Below are positions 16,845 through 26,059 of a stretch of DNA of 64,000 nucleotides, in pieces; position 1 is the stretch's first letter; each line of letters opens with the position of its first letter. The stretch is from Planctomycetaceae bacterium (GTDB lineage Bacteria > Planctomycetota > Planctomycetia > Pirellulales > Pirellulaceae), in contig PAPJ01000012.1 in the NCBI GenBank assembly GCA_002709045.1, forward strand, positions 186,001 to 250,000, written 5' to 3'. A program made the position numbers and the translations under genes. Under the pieces are notes generated by a model that worked only from the letters and a program-made list of their open reading frames with translations, did not search any database and was not told the origin of the DNA.

Positions 16845-18314
16845 ATGAATAATAACCAGCCAGACGTTATCATTGTCGGAGCAGGTGGCAGTGGCTTAGC
16901 AGCAGCCGTGTCTTGTGCGGAACAGGGTCTCACCGTCGTGGTTCTGGAAGCATGCCCTGAACCTGGCGGAACAACAGGGATTGCGGTCGGTTCTTTTACG
17001 GCTGCTGAAACCAGACTTCAACGACGTCAAAAAATCGACGATTCGGTGGAACAACATGCTATAGATCTCGCCCGCTTTGCACCGGCGAAAATTGAAGTTC
17101 GGAATAATCATGCTCAGCGAACATTCTTTATCAAGCATGCCGCTGATACTTTAAGCTGGCTGCAATCACACGGAATTAAATTTGTTGGACCAACTGCCGA
17201 ACCGCCTAACTCACAGCCACGCATGCACAATGTAATTCCAGGTGCAAAAACATATGTTGCCAGACTGCAAATCGCTGCTCTGAAATTAGGCGTAAAAATA
17301 TATATTCAGGCGACCGTTCAAAAATTATCGACCATTGACGGCCGGATCTCAGGCATTGAGTATGTTGATGCTGATGGGAACCAACATCGACTCCATGCTA
17401 AAAGAGCCGTGGTTTTGGCAACTGGGGACTATGCCAATAATGCCGAAATGATCAGACGATTTAAGGGACCTGGTTATGAAAATATTGTCGGGATCAATCC
17501 AAATGCGCTGGGTTTAGGCCACCTGCTTGCAGAGAGTGTCGGGGCCGCGCTCGTGAATATGGATATTACCTATGGACCTGAGTTACGTTTTATCACAACC
17601 GCACGGCAACCATTTCAACAATGGCTTCCGGTAACCGGCCCCTTAGCAACAATACAAAATTGGGTGGCGCGGTTTTTACCGCAATGGATTTTCCGCCGGA
17701 TCATCAAGCGACTACTTGTCACCTGGCAACATCCCGAAGAAGCATTATTTGAACACGGAGCGATTCTAATTAATGAAGAAGCTGAGCGATTTTGTAAAGA
17801 ACGTAATGCAAAAGAGCGAAATCTTGCCGTCTCTAATCAGCCCAACAAGCAGGCTTATATCTTAATGAACTCCGATCAAATCGAAAAATTTTCGCGTTGG
17901 CCAAACTTTATTTCCACAGCACCGGACATTGCCTACGCTTATGTGGATGACTACCTGCGTTTGCGGCCTGACATTGCCACTAAGTCCACCACGCTGGAAG
18001 GCCTCATTAAAAACACACCCCTGCCGCTGGACAGCCTGAGCGAAACTGTAGTCCGCTCTTTTGGTGCCACAAAGGGTCCCTGGGTTTTATTAGGACCGGT
18101 GAAATCCTACTTTACAACAACTGAAGGTAGTCCGGCAGTCAATGAACAATTACAAGTCTTAAATCAAGACGGACATGTAATTGATGGCCTTTACGCAGTC
18201 GGCCAGTGCAGCCTCAATGGGATGATCCTCTGGAGCCATGGATGTCACATTGCCTGGGCCATGACCAGTGGGCGTCTGGTCGGTGAGACGATCCAAGGGA
18301 AACGATCCAGCTAA
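16845..18314 (+). CDS. FAD-dependent oxidoreductase (fumarate reductase/ketosteroid dehydrogenase-like flavoprotein)
   Basis: The 489-residue protein opens with a dinucleotide-binding motif (VIIVGAGGSGLAAAVSCAEQ) and an acidic end of strand 2 (VVVLEACPEPGGTTG). It continues as an FAD_binding_2-type flavoprotein with AVVLATGDYANNAEMI and a C-terminal FAD loop DGLYAVGQCSLNGMILW...GCHIAWAMTSGRL. The family includes fumarate reductase subunits and 3-ketosteroid dehydrogenases. No heme or iron-sulfur motif is present, and no signal peptide. The substrate is unknown. It follows glnE by six bases and ends at a clear terminator. Confidence 0.85.
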   Translation: MNNNQPDVIIVGAGGSGLAAAVSCAEQGLTVVVLEACPEPGGTTGIAVGSFTAAETRLQRRQKIDDSVEQHAIDLARFAPAKIEVRNNHAQRTFFIKHAADTLSWLQSHGIKFVGPTAEPPNSQPRMHNVIPGAKTYVARLQIAALKLGVKIYIQATVQKLSTIDGRISGIEYVDADGNQHRLHAKRAVVLATGDYANNAEMIRRFKGPGYENIVGINPNALGLGHLLAESVGAALVNMDITYGPELRFITTARQPFQQWLPVTGPLATIQNWVARFLPQWIFRRIIKRLLVTWQHPEEALFEHGAILINEEAERFCKERNAKERNLAVSNQPNKQAYILMNSDQIEKFSRWPNFISTAPDIAYAYVDDYLRLRPDIATKSTTLEGLIKNTPLPLDSLSETVVRSFGATKGPWVLLGPVKSYFTTTEGSPAVNEQLQVLNQDGHVIDGLYAVGQCSLNGMILWSHGCHIAWAMTSGRLVGETIQGKRSS

Positions 18315-18330
18315 TCTCGGCGCAATAAAA

Positions 18331-18363
18331 AACGCGAACTATTTCCAATTCGCGTTGTTTTTT
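18331..18363. terminator. Bidirectional intrinsic terminator
   Basis: A perfect 8-bp stem (AACGCGAA 18331-18338 with TTCGCGTT 18349-18356) is flanked by a T run on the plus strand (18358-18363) and an A run at 18327-18332 that gives T's on the minus strand. It sits between the convergent flavoprotein and rpoD genes and can serve both. Confidence 0.85.
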
Positions 18364-18386
18364 CTTCGTGAAACTCAACAGTCTGC

Positions 18387-19943
18387 TTAGTCAAGAAAGC
18401 CCACCAGCTCCTGACTTCGACTTGGCTGCTGCAGTTTACGAACTGCTTTAGCCTCGATCTGCCGAATACGCTCGCGAGTAACCTTAAAAATATGGCCCAC
18501 TTCTTCCAGAGTATAGCTGTAACCGTCGCCTAAACCGTAACGCAGCTTAATAATTTCACGTTCACGATAACTCAATGTCTTCAACACCCGGTTAATCCGA
18601 TCACGTAGCATCTCCTGAGATGCTCCGGAAGCGGGACTCTGAGCATCACCGTCTGGCAATAAATCGCCAAACTGGCTGTCTTCACTATTGCCCACCGGGC
18701 GATCAAGACTAATTGGGTAGCGGCTCATTGCTAGCACGCGACGCGCTTCTTCAACCGTTGTTTCAGCTCGACGAGCAGTCTCTTCCAATGTTGGTTCACG
18801 TCCCAGTTCCTGAACAAGCTGACGAGAAACATTACGTACGCGTGACATGGTTTCCACCATGTGTACCGGAATACGAATGGTTCGGCTTTGATCTGCTACA
18901 GCTCGGGTGATCGCCTGACGAATCCACCAGGTCGCGTAAGTACAAAATTTAAAGCCACGACGGTATTCAAATTTATCGACCGCCCGCATCAAGCCGGCAT
19001 TACCTTCCTGAATCAAATCAAGAAAACTCAGGCCACGATTACGGTATTTTTTAGCAATCGAAACAACTAATCGAAGGTTACCTTCAGACAATTCTCTTTT
19101 GGCCTGCTGATAGTCCGCATAAACTGTATTCAGGTATTTCACACGACTGCGAAGACTTGTGGGTGTCTCCTGGATGGCGAGCATAATATTACGATACTGA
19201 GCCAGCAGGTCACGTTTGTGCTGATGATCTTTATTCTCTTTTGCTTCCTGAATATCATCCAAAAGCTTATCAATGCACTCACTAAAATCGTTTAACGTAT
19301 TGATCATCGGCTCGATACGTTGAGTACGCAAACCAAGTTCTTCAACCAGACGGACACAACGGCGACGACGACGCCCCAGATTTTTCCACGCCTGGCGACG
19401 TTCATTTTTGGAGAAAGACTTACTGACTGCAACTCGGAAGTCGCGTTTATTCAGTCGAATTAATGTCTCAATCACGTCGAGATTACCGGGCATGCGACCC
19501 ATGATTTGTTCTTTTTCCAAACGATCGGTAACAGAGACCTGCACAGTTCGGTCAAATGGCAATTCACCAAGATGCACCCGGCGAAGAATCTTAAATGCCA
19601 TCTGAAAAACGTAATCGCACTCAAGTAGCTTGGCACGGAAAGCCCGGCGAGTATCTTCGATACGTTTAGCCAGACGAATTTCTTCAACACGAGTCAGAAG
19701 CGGGATCTCACCCATCTGCGTCAGGTACATTCGAACAGGGTCATCTGACCAAGATTCCTGCTCATCTATCTCGACCAGCTCTTCGTCTTCCGGCTCTTTC
19801 TCTGCACTGGCACTCTCACTTTTAGTAGCTGCCGACTTCTGATTTTGCTGATCAGAATCACCCGTGCTTTTTTGGAACCCGCTGGAAACGGTTACTTCAC
19901 TATCTTCTTCAAAGTCATCAAGAAGTGGATCGTATATGCTCAT
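18387..19943 (-). CDS. rpoD: Primary-type RNA polymerase sigma factor (sigma70, RpoD/SigA)
   Basis: The 518-residue protein has region 1.2 ([20 protein letters not shown]), an alpha-helical non-conserved insert rich in basic residues (RRRRRC), region 2 ([56 protein letters not shown]), region 3 and region 4 ([40 protein letters not shown]). The N-terminal 70 residues are acidic and low-complexity instead of a typical region 1.1. It confers promoter recognition on core polymerase. Planctomycetes often carry more than one RpoD-like paralog, so whether this is the housekeeping sigma is likely but not certain. It is monocistronic, with a leader region of up to about 520 bases. Confidence 0.93.
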   Translation of the reverse strand: MSIYDPLLDDFEEDSEVTVSSGFQKSTGDSDQQNQKSAATKSESASAEKEPEDEELVEIDEQESWSDDPVRMYLTQMGEIPLLTRVEEIRLAKRIEDTRRAFRAKLLECDYVFQMAFKILRRVHLGELPFDRTVQVSVTDRLEKEQIMGRMPGNLDVIETLIRLNKRDFRVAVSKSFSKNERRQAWKNLGRRRRRCVRLVEELGLRTQRIEPMINTLNDFSECIDKLLDDIQEAKENKDHQHKRDLLAQYRNIMLAIQETPTSLRSRVKYLNTVYADYQQAKRELSEGNLRLVVSIAKKYRNRGLSFLDLIQEGNAGLMRAVDKFEYRRGFKFCTYATWWIRQAITRAVADQSRTIRIPVHMVETMSRVRNVSRQLVQELGREPTLEETARRAETTVEEARRVLAMSRYPISLDRPVGNSEDSQFGDLLPDGDAQSPASGASQEMLRDRINRVLKTLSYREREIIKLRYGLGDGYSYTLEEVGHIFKVTRERIRQIEAKAVRKLQQPSRSQELVGFLD

Positions 19944-20469
19944 ACGTTACTCTTGTGTTGTCTAATTTTTTTCGGATTTAACCAATGGCACATTAGGCCA
20001 TTCACCATCGGGTGTCGAACATTCGCAAACCTTGATACATGATCAGATTTGCCAATAGCTTAACACGTTTTTGCGGCTCGCCAATCCGGACACGCCAGAT
20101 TAGTTTTTCTGAGCCACCTTTATGTCGTTAATTTTAACTACGCCATATGGACGGTCTAGTCTCAAAGTCGGAGGATTCCTGAGAATCCTCATGACATGAC
20201 TAACCCGACTTTCAGCCGCCAACTAAAACCAACATCTGATGTATCAATAAAATATGTATGAACAAGCTCATTAACTTTATTCATTTATGTAATAAGTCCC
20301 GGGCTGCCGAATACCTGCACACCTATTAGAACTATTTACCATCGCTTAAAAAATATTTGCCAGCAAATTGTCGACGACTAGCAACCGTTCCATGTAAGAA
20401 ATAAGGCGCTTTGCAAAAAATAAGTGGCATACTTCCAATACTAAGCATCATTAACAAAAGAGTATTTCT
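19944..20469. other. Long intergenic region between rpoD and the SDR gene
   Basis: This 526-base gap lies between the divergent rpoD and SDR genes and must hold both promoters. No convincing coding frame was seen. It contains a nested inverted repeat (20164-20212) and three short elements that recur in the 45.6-46.1 kb gap: TTAACAC-TTTTTGCGGCT (20060-20078), CCACCTTTATGT (about 20115-20126) and ACCAACATCTGAT (20228-20240). I could not place either promoter with confidence. Confidence 0.6.
20164..20212. repeat. Nested inverted repeat upstream of rpoD
   Basis: The outer arms AAAGTCGG (20164-20171) and CCGACTTT (20205-20212) are perfectly complementary. Inside them AGGATTC (20172-20178) pairs with GAATCCT (20183-20189) over a four-base loop, leaving a 15-base single-stranded bulge on one side. 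The whole could fold as a two-tier stem in RNA of either strand. No T run follows it, so a simple terminator is unlikely. Confidence 0.6.
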
Positions 20470-21264
20470 ATGAGTACGGATTTATCTAACAAAGTAGTCA
20501 TCGTAACCGGTTCGAGTCTCGGCATTGGGCGTGCTTCGGCGATCGCATTTGGCAAAGCAGGTGCCTCTGTTGTCGTGAACTATCGTTCACATGCGGATCA
20601 GGCCGAAGAAGTAGTAGCCGAGATTGAACAAAGCGGCGGTAAAGCCGTTGCCCATCAGGCTGATGTCGCCGATCTGGACTCTGTAAAAAAACTCGTGGAC
20701 AGAGCGGTCAGCGAATTTGGTCGACTTGATATTGCCGTAAGCAACGCCGCTTACAGTGATCGGGAACTGTTCTATCAAGCTGATATGGAGGGTTTTCGGC
20801 GCACAGTCGATGTCACGATGTGGGGTGCCTTCTACCTGACACGCGTGGCTACTCAACAAATGATCGCTCAGGGTGAAGGAGGCATCATCACGCTTGTGAG
20901 CTCACCGCACGCCTTCATCCCGGCACCCCGAGCTATGGCATATAACATGTCCAAAGCAGCACTGGAACATATGGCTCGTACAGCAGCAATTGAAGTTGCT
21001 GAACACAAAGTGCGTATCAATATGATTCAGCCAGGCTGGATTGATACACCAGGTGAACGTAAATTTGCTAGTGAAGAAACTCTCGAAAAGGCCGGCGCGA
21101 AAATACCCCTGGGTAGATTAGGGAACCCTCAGGAAATTGCCGACGCCATCCTCTTTTTAAGTGACCCGCAACATGCATACATGACCGGAGCCACGCTGCT
21201 TGTCGACGGTGGTATCAGCCTGCCGTGGTGGGCATCACGAGGATCAGCAGCGCCGTCCGACTAA
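20470..21264 (+). CDS. SDR-family oxidoreductase
   Basis: The 264-residue protein is a classical short-chain dehydrogenase: cofactor loop TGSSLGIGRASAIAFGKAG, NNAG equivalent AVSNAAYSD, catalytic Ser in TLVSSPHA, the YxxxK pair in YNMSKAALEHMA, and the closing GATLLVDGGISLPWW. An Asn-Tyr-Arg after strand 2 (VVVNYRS) suggests NADP. It resembles glucose 1-dehydrogenase and 3-oxoacyl reductase paralogs, and the substrate is not predictable. The ATG at 20470 is preceded by an AAAGAG ribosome site. It begins a plus-strand run with the zinc-ribbon and hydrolase genes. Confidence 0.87.
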   Translation: MSTDLSNKVVIVTGSSLGIGRASAIAFGKAGASVVVNYRSHADQAEEVVAEIEQSGGKAVAHQADVADLDSVKKLVDRAVSEFGRLDIAVSNAAYSDRELFYQADMEGFRRTVDVTMWGAFYLTRVATQQMIAQGEGGIITLVSSPHAFIPAPRAMAYNMSKAALEHMARTAAIEVAEHKVRINMIQPGWIDTPGERKFASEETLEKAGAKIPLGRLGNPQEIADAILFLSDPQHAYMTGATLLVDGGISLPWWASRGSAAPSD

Positions 21265-21297
21265 ATACATCGAAGCACTCAAGTTATAATAAAGCTT

Positions 21298-21840
21298 ATG
21301 GCAAACTACCTACTATCGTGTGAATGTGGAGCTGAGTTCAGCATTTCGACCATCGATGCTGGAAAGACACTAATATGTCACAAATGCGACATGCAAATCG
21401 TGGCTCCCAACCTACGTGAAATACGCGAGCTTCCGCTTGCTGAAAATCACGATGATATCGAAGAGCTGTCATGGAATAAGGGCAATGGAATCCTGTTTGG
21501 ATTGGGCAGCCTGCTAGTCGCTATAGGTTTAGGACTCTCAGCTTTCCACCTCTACTGTGCGCAACAGATTGATATGACTAACTTTACCGAGGCTCAGCTC
21601 GCTTATGGAAATGCCGTCATTGACCAAATGCCTCCGTTAGCTGCTATCCAACAATGGCGACTTGTCAGAGGAATTGGTCTCGGTGAACAACGGGTGGACG
21701 ACTTTCTGGCAAAACAAAGCGAGTACCGTTCCCTGCATCTATTCGCCTATATCGAATTGGGATTAGCTGGTCTGGGACTCGCGATGGGTGTTATGGCAAT
21801 CTTTGCTAGAAGGCGAATTCGTGCTCCAGATTCGCGTTAA
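21298..21840 (+). CDS. Zinc-ribbon membrane protein of unknown function
   Basis: The 180-residue protein begins with a small zinc-ribbon (CECGAEF...LICHKCDMQI, so Cys-x-Cys and Cys-x2-Cys). Two predicted membrane segments follow: GILFGLGSLLVAIGLGLSAF and, near the C-terminus, LFAYIELGLAGLGLAMGVMA. The loop between them is about 90 residues. Many short proteins with this ribbon-plus-helices plan occur in planctomycetes without known roles. The downstream hydrolase gene starts inside its 3' end, pointing to translational coupling. Confidence 0.7.
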   Translation: MANYLLSCECGAEFSISTIDAGKTLICHKCDMQIVAPNLREIRELPLAENHDDIEELSWNKGNGILFGLGSLLVAIGLGLSAFHLYCAQQIDMTNFTEAQLAYGNAVIDQMPPLAAIQQWRLVRGIGLGEQRVDDFLAKQSEYRSLHLFAYIELGLAGLGLAMGVMAIFARRRIRAPDSR

Positions 21841-22636
21841 CGATATCGACGTCTCATTTCAAACCCGAGGACAGGGTCGGCCATTGCTGCTGGTACATGG
21901 ATTCCCTCTGGATCACTCGATGTGGAGATTCCAGTTCGAAGTATTGGCCCGAGATTATAAAGTCATCGCCCCCGATCTCCGTGGATTCGGCCAGACAACA
22001 CGAGGAACAGCTTCGGTTTCTATGAAACAGTTTGCCGAAGACCTCGTCGGTCTGCTCGAGGCACTGTCGATCAACGATCCGGTAACCTATTGCGGACTCT
22101 CAATGGGTGGCTACATCGGATGGGAATTCTGGAGAAACTTTCCAGACCGGCTATGCCGTCTCATACAGTGCGATACGCGAAGTATTGGAGATACAGAACT
22201 CATTGCACGCGGCCGACGACAAATGGCCGGCCGAATCACTGAACAGGGCCCCAATGGTAGTGCCCTGGCTGCAGAAACAATGATTCCCAAGCTGTTTAGC
22301 GAATACTCTGCTCAGGCTGTGCCTGAACGAGTCTCTCAATTAAAAAAAGTTATCGCTAACAGTGATCACCAAATGATTGCTGAAACTCAGCTAGCGCTTG
22401 CAACGCGGGCTGATGTTACTACCTGGCTACCAGATATTGATATCCCCGCTCTGCTCATCTGTGGTGAACATGATGCCATAAGCCCGGCTGAGGAAATGAA
22501 AGTGATCGCCGATGCAATGCCCAATGTAAAACTGGAAATCATTGAAAATGTTGGACATATGGCACCCCTGGAACATCCTCTTGCCGTCAATAACGTCATC
22601 CGACAGTTTCTCAAGCAAACTGACTCATCCTGCTAG
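21821..22636 (+). CDS. Alpha/beta fold hydrolase
   Basis: The protein (272 residues from the GTG at 21821; an upstream GTG at 21788 is also in frame) has the standard fold: LLLVHGFPLDHSMWRFQFEV for the oxyanion loop, nucleophile elbow CGLSMGGYIG, an acid in LLICGEHDAISP and the catalytic His in ENVGHMAPLEHP. It looks like the 3-oxoadipate enol-lactonase/haloperoxidase-like group, but the true substrate is unknown. I prefer the GTG at 21821 because AAGGC stands just upstream and the protein then begins with a typical LQIRVNDIDVSF strand. It overlaps the zinc-ribbon gene by 20 bases. Confidence 0.83.
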   Translation: MLQIRVNDIDVSFQTRGQGRPLLLVHGFPLDHSMWRFQFEVLARDYKVIAPDLRGFGQTTRGTASVSMKQFAEDLVGLLEALSINDPVTYCGLSMGGYIGWEFWRNFPDRLCRLIQCDTRSIGDTELIARGRRQMAGRITEQGPNGSALAAETMIPKLFSEYSAQAVPERVSQLKKVIANSDHQMIAETQLALATRADVTTWLPDIDIPALLICGEHDAISPAEEMKVIADAMPNVKLEIIENVGHMAPLEHPLAVNNVIRQFLKQTDSSC

Positions 22637-22695
22637 CAACTTAAAGCCTGATTGGAAATAATCCCCGTGAACATCAGAATTTAGGGGCAGATGCT

Positions 22696-22724
22696 TTGTG
22701 ACGCTCTAATGAAATCCATATAAT
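22696..22724 (+). promoter_or_regulatory. Candidate sigma70 promoter for the DUF2617-like gene
   Basis: TTGTGA (22696-22701) and a perfect TATAAT (22719-22724) are separated by 17 bases, in the intergenic gap after the hydrolase gene. This is one of the best consensus matches noticed in the window. It lies about 130 bases upstream of the next start codon, leaving a fairly long leader. Confidence 0.5.
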
Positions 22725-22852
22725 ATCTTTTTCATAGAAGCAGATTGGGCGTTGAATGTCACGATTTAACGGCCAATGCAAATAACCAAAAAGAATCAAA
22801 ACATCCATCAGCGTTTATCCGCTGACCGGATTACAAATACGGGAACCTCGGT

Positions 22853-23386
22853 GTGCTTTCATTACGGCCGAAAGTCAAGGAACTTACATTCCAGCTTTTC
22901 TCTCGCTCTCTCCACCCGGAACTTTTCAAAGTCTTCAAGACTCGTCAGATTCAACGCGGCAGCTATGAAGCTCAGGTTGATATAACTCGTGACGGGCATG
23001 TAATTACCTTCCAGCACAACGGGGTCACAATCGCTGAAGTAGCCTCTGCACAATCTCAGCCGCTGCCACAACGGCGACGACTGCTTGCTCATCCAATTGC
23101 TGGTGAGCGTAATGAGGTCATCAATTGTCGGGGCATTGAGTACCAGACTTGTTTCCAACTGGAAGTTGTTCCGCAGGAAATCTTCTGGTCATTTCAGCAG
23201 GAATTGAGTCAGGATAGTGAGCTTCGGGGGATGGCTCATTTCTTTGATAACAATGGACGCATTGCAACCGGAGCGATGAGTTATATCAATCTGGAAACGC
23301 GTCAAAATAGTTTGCTTGTTCAGGCCTTCCATACATTTCCTGACGATTTGGCCATCATCAAAAGCCAGTCCATGTTTAGCGTTTAA
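22853..23386 (+). CDS. DUF2617-like protein of unknown function
   Basis: The 177-residue protein has no signal peptide or membrane segment and no catalytic motif that I recognise. It reads as an alpha/beta domain with segments such as FQLFSRSLHPELFKVFKTRQ, a central FQHNGVTIAEVASA strand, an arginine cluster (PQRRRLLAHP) and a closing NSLLVQAFHTFPDDLAIIKS. This pattern resembles the DUF2617 family known from planctomycetes; I assign it from memory only. The start is a GTG; no ATG is available early in the frame. It is convergent with the CPBP gene, 13 bases away. Confidence 0.65.
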   Translation: MLSLRPKVKELTFQLFSRSLHPELFKVFKTRQIQRGSYEAQVDITRDGHVITFQHNGVTIAEVASAQSQPLPQRRRLLAHPIAGERNEVINCRGIEYQTCFQLEVVPQEIFWSFQQELSQDSELRGMAHFFDNNGRIATGAMSYINLETRQNSLLVQAFHTFPDDLAIIKSQSMFSV

Positions 23387-23399
23387 GTCCCCGTTAAAC

Positions 23400-24128
23400 T
23401 TAATACAGTAATGCCACAGAAATGTTATAAAGTGAGTGCGCGCCGACGGCGACGCCAAACCCGCGCTTTAAAAAGATTGTCCCAAGAATCGCTCCGACCA
23501 AAAACCGAAAGACGAACGTAAACCAATCCTGTTCGTCACCAATCGAGTGGGCCGCGGCAAATATCAGGCTAACCAAAATCACACCTAGTGCGTAAGCAAA
23601 CCAGTCTTTCAGGTCAATTCGAAGTAGCGCCCAAACTGCAACGGGTAACAACAGCAGTCGAAAAAATAACTCCTCATAAATACCCGCGCCGACCATCGTA
23701 AGCAACAAATGGGCATTCGCTGACGATTCTGTTTCGCTAGCCAACGTGGCGGCTGTCGGCTCATTGGCTATGTGATAAAGCGAGGTCATGAGCATCTGCT
23801 GAAGCCAAAAGACACCGGTCAATACCACTGTATATACAATACACTCGAGGAACATCCCCGGCAGACACTGCCAGTAGATCTTCCATTGTTGTTGGGATAT
23901 GTGGTGCCATGCAAGAAGTATGGCACAAGATAGAAGAGGAAGTAGCAAATATTGGCTAAAGCCTGCCCACTGCAGCAAATTACGCAACCAGGTATCTGCA
24001 AGATTTCTGTATGGATCCCCGCTCCACCATAAACCTAGCTCATACAAAATAAGCCACGGCAGATAAAACACCAGGTTCGAAAGCGGTGTTCTCGATTCTT
24101 CATAGTAGCGGCTTAAAGCTGATGACAA
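23400..24128 (-). CDS. CPBP-family intramembrane metalloprotease
   Basis: The 242-residue integral membrane protein has several hydrophobic helices and the family signatures: EExxxR in YEELFFRLLLLPV, FxxxH in LIFAAAHSI and HxxxN in GAHSLYNISV. The CPBP (CAAX protease and bacteriocin-processing, Rce1/Abi) family cleaves substrates in the membrane. The start appears to be TTG at 24128, since a stop lies four codons upstream and no ATG is near; GGTGA precedes it. It follows the TPR gene by 29 bases. The substrate is unknown. Confidence 0.85.
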   Translation of the reverse strand: MSSALSRYYEESRTPLSNLVFYLPWLILYELGLWWSGDPYRNLADTWLRNLLQWAGFSQYLLLPLLSCAILLAWHHISQQQWKIYWQCLPGMFLECIVYTVVLTGVFWLQQMLMTSLYHIANEPTAATLASETESSANAHLLLTMVGAGIYEELFFRLLLLPVAVWALLRIDLKDWFAYALGVILVSLIFAAAHSIGDEQDWFTFVFRFLVGAILGTIFLKRGFGVAVGAHSLYNISVALLY

Positions 24129-24157
24129 GACAGTGATTCACCAAAAAGGTTCAAAGC

Positions 24158-25999
24158 TCAACCCTGATTAGTGCGTTGATTGCTCAGTGCCTGCTGAAAC
24201 ACTTTCAGTTGGCGACGCATTCCCAAGCTTCCCGGATCTTTATCGACAGCCTGCTGCTGATATTTAACCGCATTCTCAAAATCCTTAGCAGCATAATAAC
24301 AATGGCCTAACGTATCGAGATAACTCGCAGATTCCCAGTTGCGAAGTTCCAAAGACCTGACGCTGTAGTCCACCGCCCTTCGATAGTCACCGGTCGTGTT
24401 ACAAACGAGCCATGCATACTGGTTAAAAGCACGTGCCAAGTCCCACTGCAATCGCTGCTTCTCGAGACGATCTAAAGTATTTTTGATCTTTACTTCAACC
24501 GCTTTAATTTCTTCTTCATAAGAAGCCGCAGATGTCTGAATGGCCTTCAGCGTTTTGGCCTGAAATGCATCATCTGATACTTCATAGCGGTACATTGCAA
24601 TTAAAATATCGCCATCATTAGGATCTTCGGCGAATCCTGATTCCAGACATTCTCGCTGCTTATCCCATTCTTCACGACTGGCATGATCACATGCTCGAAA
24701 ATACCAATACCGCGAAACAAAAGATTCCATCTGTGAGTAAAATCGAATCACCGACTGCTTAAGATCATCGTTCTGCCGATTTTCAACAACTGGCTCGAAG
24801 ACTAAGCGAGCATCATTTTCCTGTTTCAGATCATGGAAGATCTCACCGAGCAGGATTCTCATACGAACCCCTACTTCAGACTCAAGAGGTGCCTGCTCAA
24901 TTCCCTGCTGGTACTCTGCAACCGCCCACTGATGATGCTGGCGACCTGCAAGAAACGAGGCGATCGTAATGTGAGCGTCCAGATCTTCCGGATTAATCGC
25001 CAGTGCTAACGCTGCTTGCTGATCAGCTTTTTTCTGATCGCCACCTTCCAGAAACGCTTCCGCTAACCGGTACAGCAGTTCCGGATACTCCTGAAACTCG
25101 ACAGGAAAGCGGTCGGCGATAACTTCAGCAAACATCCAGCTCTGTTCACTGGCAAACCAGTCAATGGCTTCAATCAATTGTTCACGTGATCCGTCCAATA
25201 AATTAACACTTCGTCTGGCAACCACAGCGGCCTCGTCATGCCGCTCTAACTGACGTAGTAATTTGAACTGACGCCGTAACAAATCACGAATCAGGCTACG
25301 ACTTGTTCTACCCGGAAATGTTGTCAGTAACTGCTCTTCCTTGCGGGTAATCTGATCCCAAAGCGGGATCGCCATTTCTGCATCTACCAGACTTTTCGCG
25401 TACGCTTCTACCCAACGTGCCGCAGTGCGGGAACTAAGAGCATGCAACTCTTGCAAACGTGCAGCATGAGCTTCTGCATACCCCACTTCATCTGAGAGTT
25501 CCATCACCATGACTTGCAGTGCGGCATAGCGGGATTGTCGGCCGTCTGACTCGAACCGCACCATTCGACTCAACGCTTCCAGACCTTTTGCAGCCGGTAA
25601 AGCCGCTAGTTGTTCCATTAAACTTCGACGGCCGGCCGGATTTTTTTCATCATACTTAGCCAGCAGACGTCGCACCTCCGGAGCATCGGTACGCAAAGCC
25701 CATTGCACCTGTAAGCTGCGGATTAGATAAGTGGCACGTTTTGCAATTTCAATATCATTATCAGTTTGAGCACTATGCAACTGATCAAAAGCGACAAGCC
25801 CCAACTCGCGAAGTCTGCTTTGAGCAATTTCACGAGTCGTAAAATCACTACTTCCTAATTGCCCGATTAACGCCGAAATTCGCTCTCGATTAACTTGAGC
25901 ATCATCTTCAGCCTGTAACGCAGTAAAGCTCCAAACGGTTACCAGCAAACAAAAGCCGCTGTAGAAAAAAAGCGATGCCAGACGCGAGAGATTATTCAT
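24158..25999 (-). CDS. Exported TPR/HEAT-like repeat protein
   Basis: From the ATG at 25999 the protein has 613 residues and a hydrophobic export signal (LASLFFYSGFCLLVTVWSFT, ending LQAED). An ATG at 26023 and a TTG at 26041 are other possible starts. The N-terminal part resembles an armadillo/HEAT-like segment (IGQLGSSDFTTREIAQSRLRELG), common in planctomycete proteins. The rest is helical repeats of TPR type, with clear copies at GQKADQQ-like pairs and, near the C-terminus, YLDTLGHCYYAAKDFENAVK followed by YQQAVDKDPGS. It should be a periplasmic interaction scaffold. It lies between a response regulator and the CPBP protease in the same direction. Confidence 0.8.
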   Translation of the reverse strand: MNNLSRLASLFFYSGFCLLVTVWSFTALQAEDDAQVNRERISALIGQLGSSDFTTREIAQSRLRELGLVAFDQLHSAQTDNDIEIAKRATYLIRSLQVQWALRTDAPEVRRLLAKYDEKNPAGRRSLMEQLAALPAAKGLEALSRMVRFESDGRQSRYAALQVMVMELSDEVGYAEAHAARLQELHALSSRTAARWVEAYAKSLVDAEMAIPLWDQITRKEEQLLTTFPGRTSRSLIRDLLRRQFKLLRQLERHDEAAVVARRSVNLLDGSREQLIEAIDWFASEQSWMFAEVIADRFPVEFQEYPELLYRLAEAFLEGGDQKKADQQAALALAINPEDLDAHITIASFLAGRQHHQWAVAEYQQGIEQAPLESEVGVRMRILLGEIFHDLKQENDARLVFEPVVENRQNDDLKQSVIRFYSQMESFVSRYWYFRACDHASREEWDKQRECLESGFAEDPNDGDILIAMYRYEVSDDAFQAKTLKAIQTSAASYEEEIKAVEVKIKNTLDRLEKQRLQWDLARAFNQYAWLVCNTTGDYRRAVDYSVRSLELRNWESASYLDTLGHCYYAAKDFENAVKYQQQAVDKDPGSLGMRRQLKVFQQALSNQRTNQG

Positions 26000-26059
26000 A
26001 CAGCGATGATTAATTTGAATCATTTGGATTTGTCTATTCAAAACAAGGAAACGTCAAAT

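Noticed and set aside
22660..22692. CCCC...GGGG pairing between the hydrolase and DUF2617-like genes
   Set aside because: The stem is only four G-C pairs over a long loop and has no T run, so it is too weak to call a terminator.
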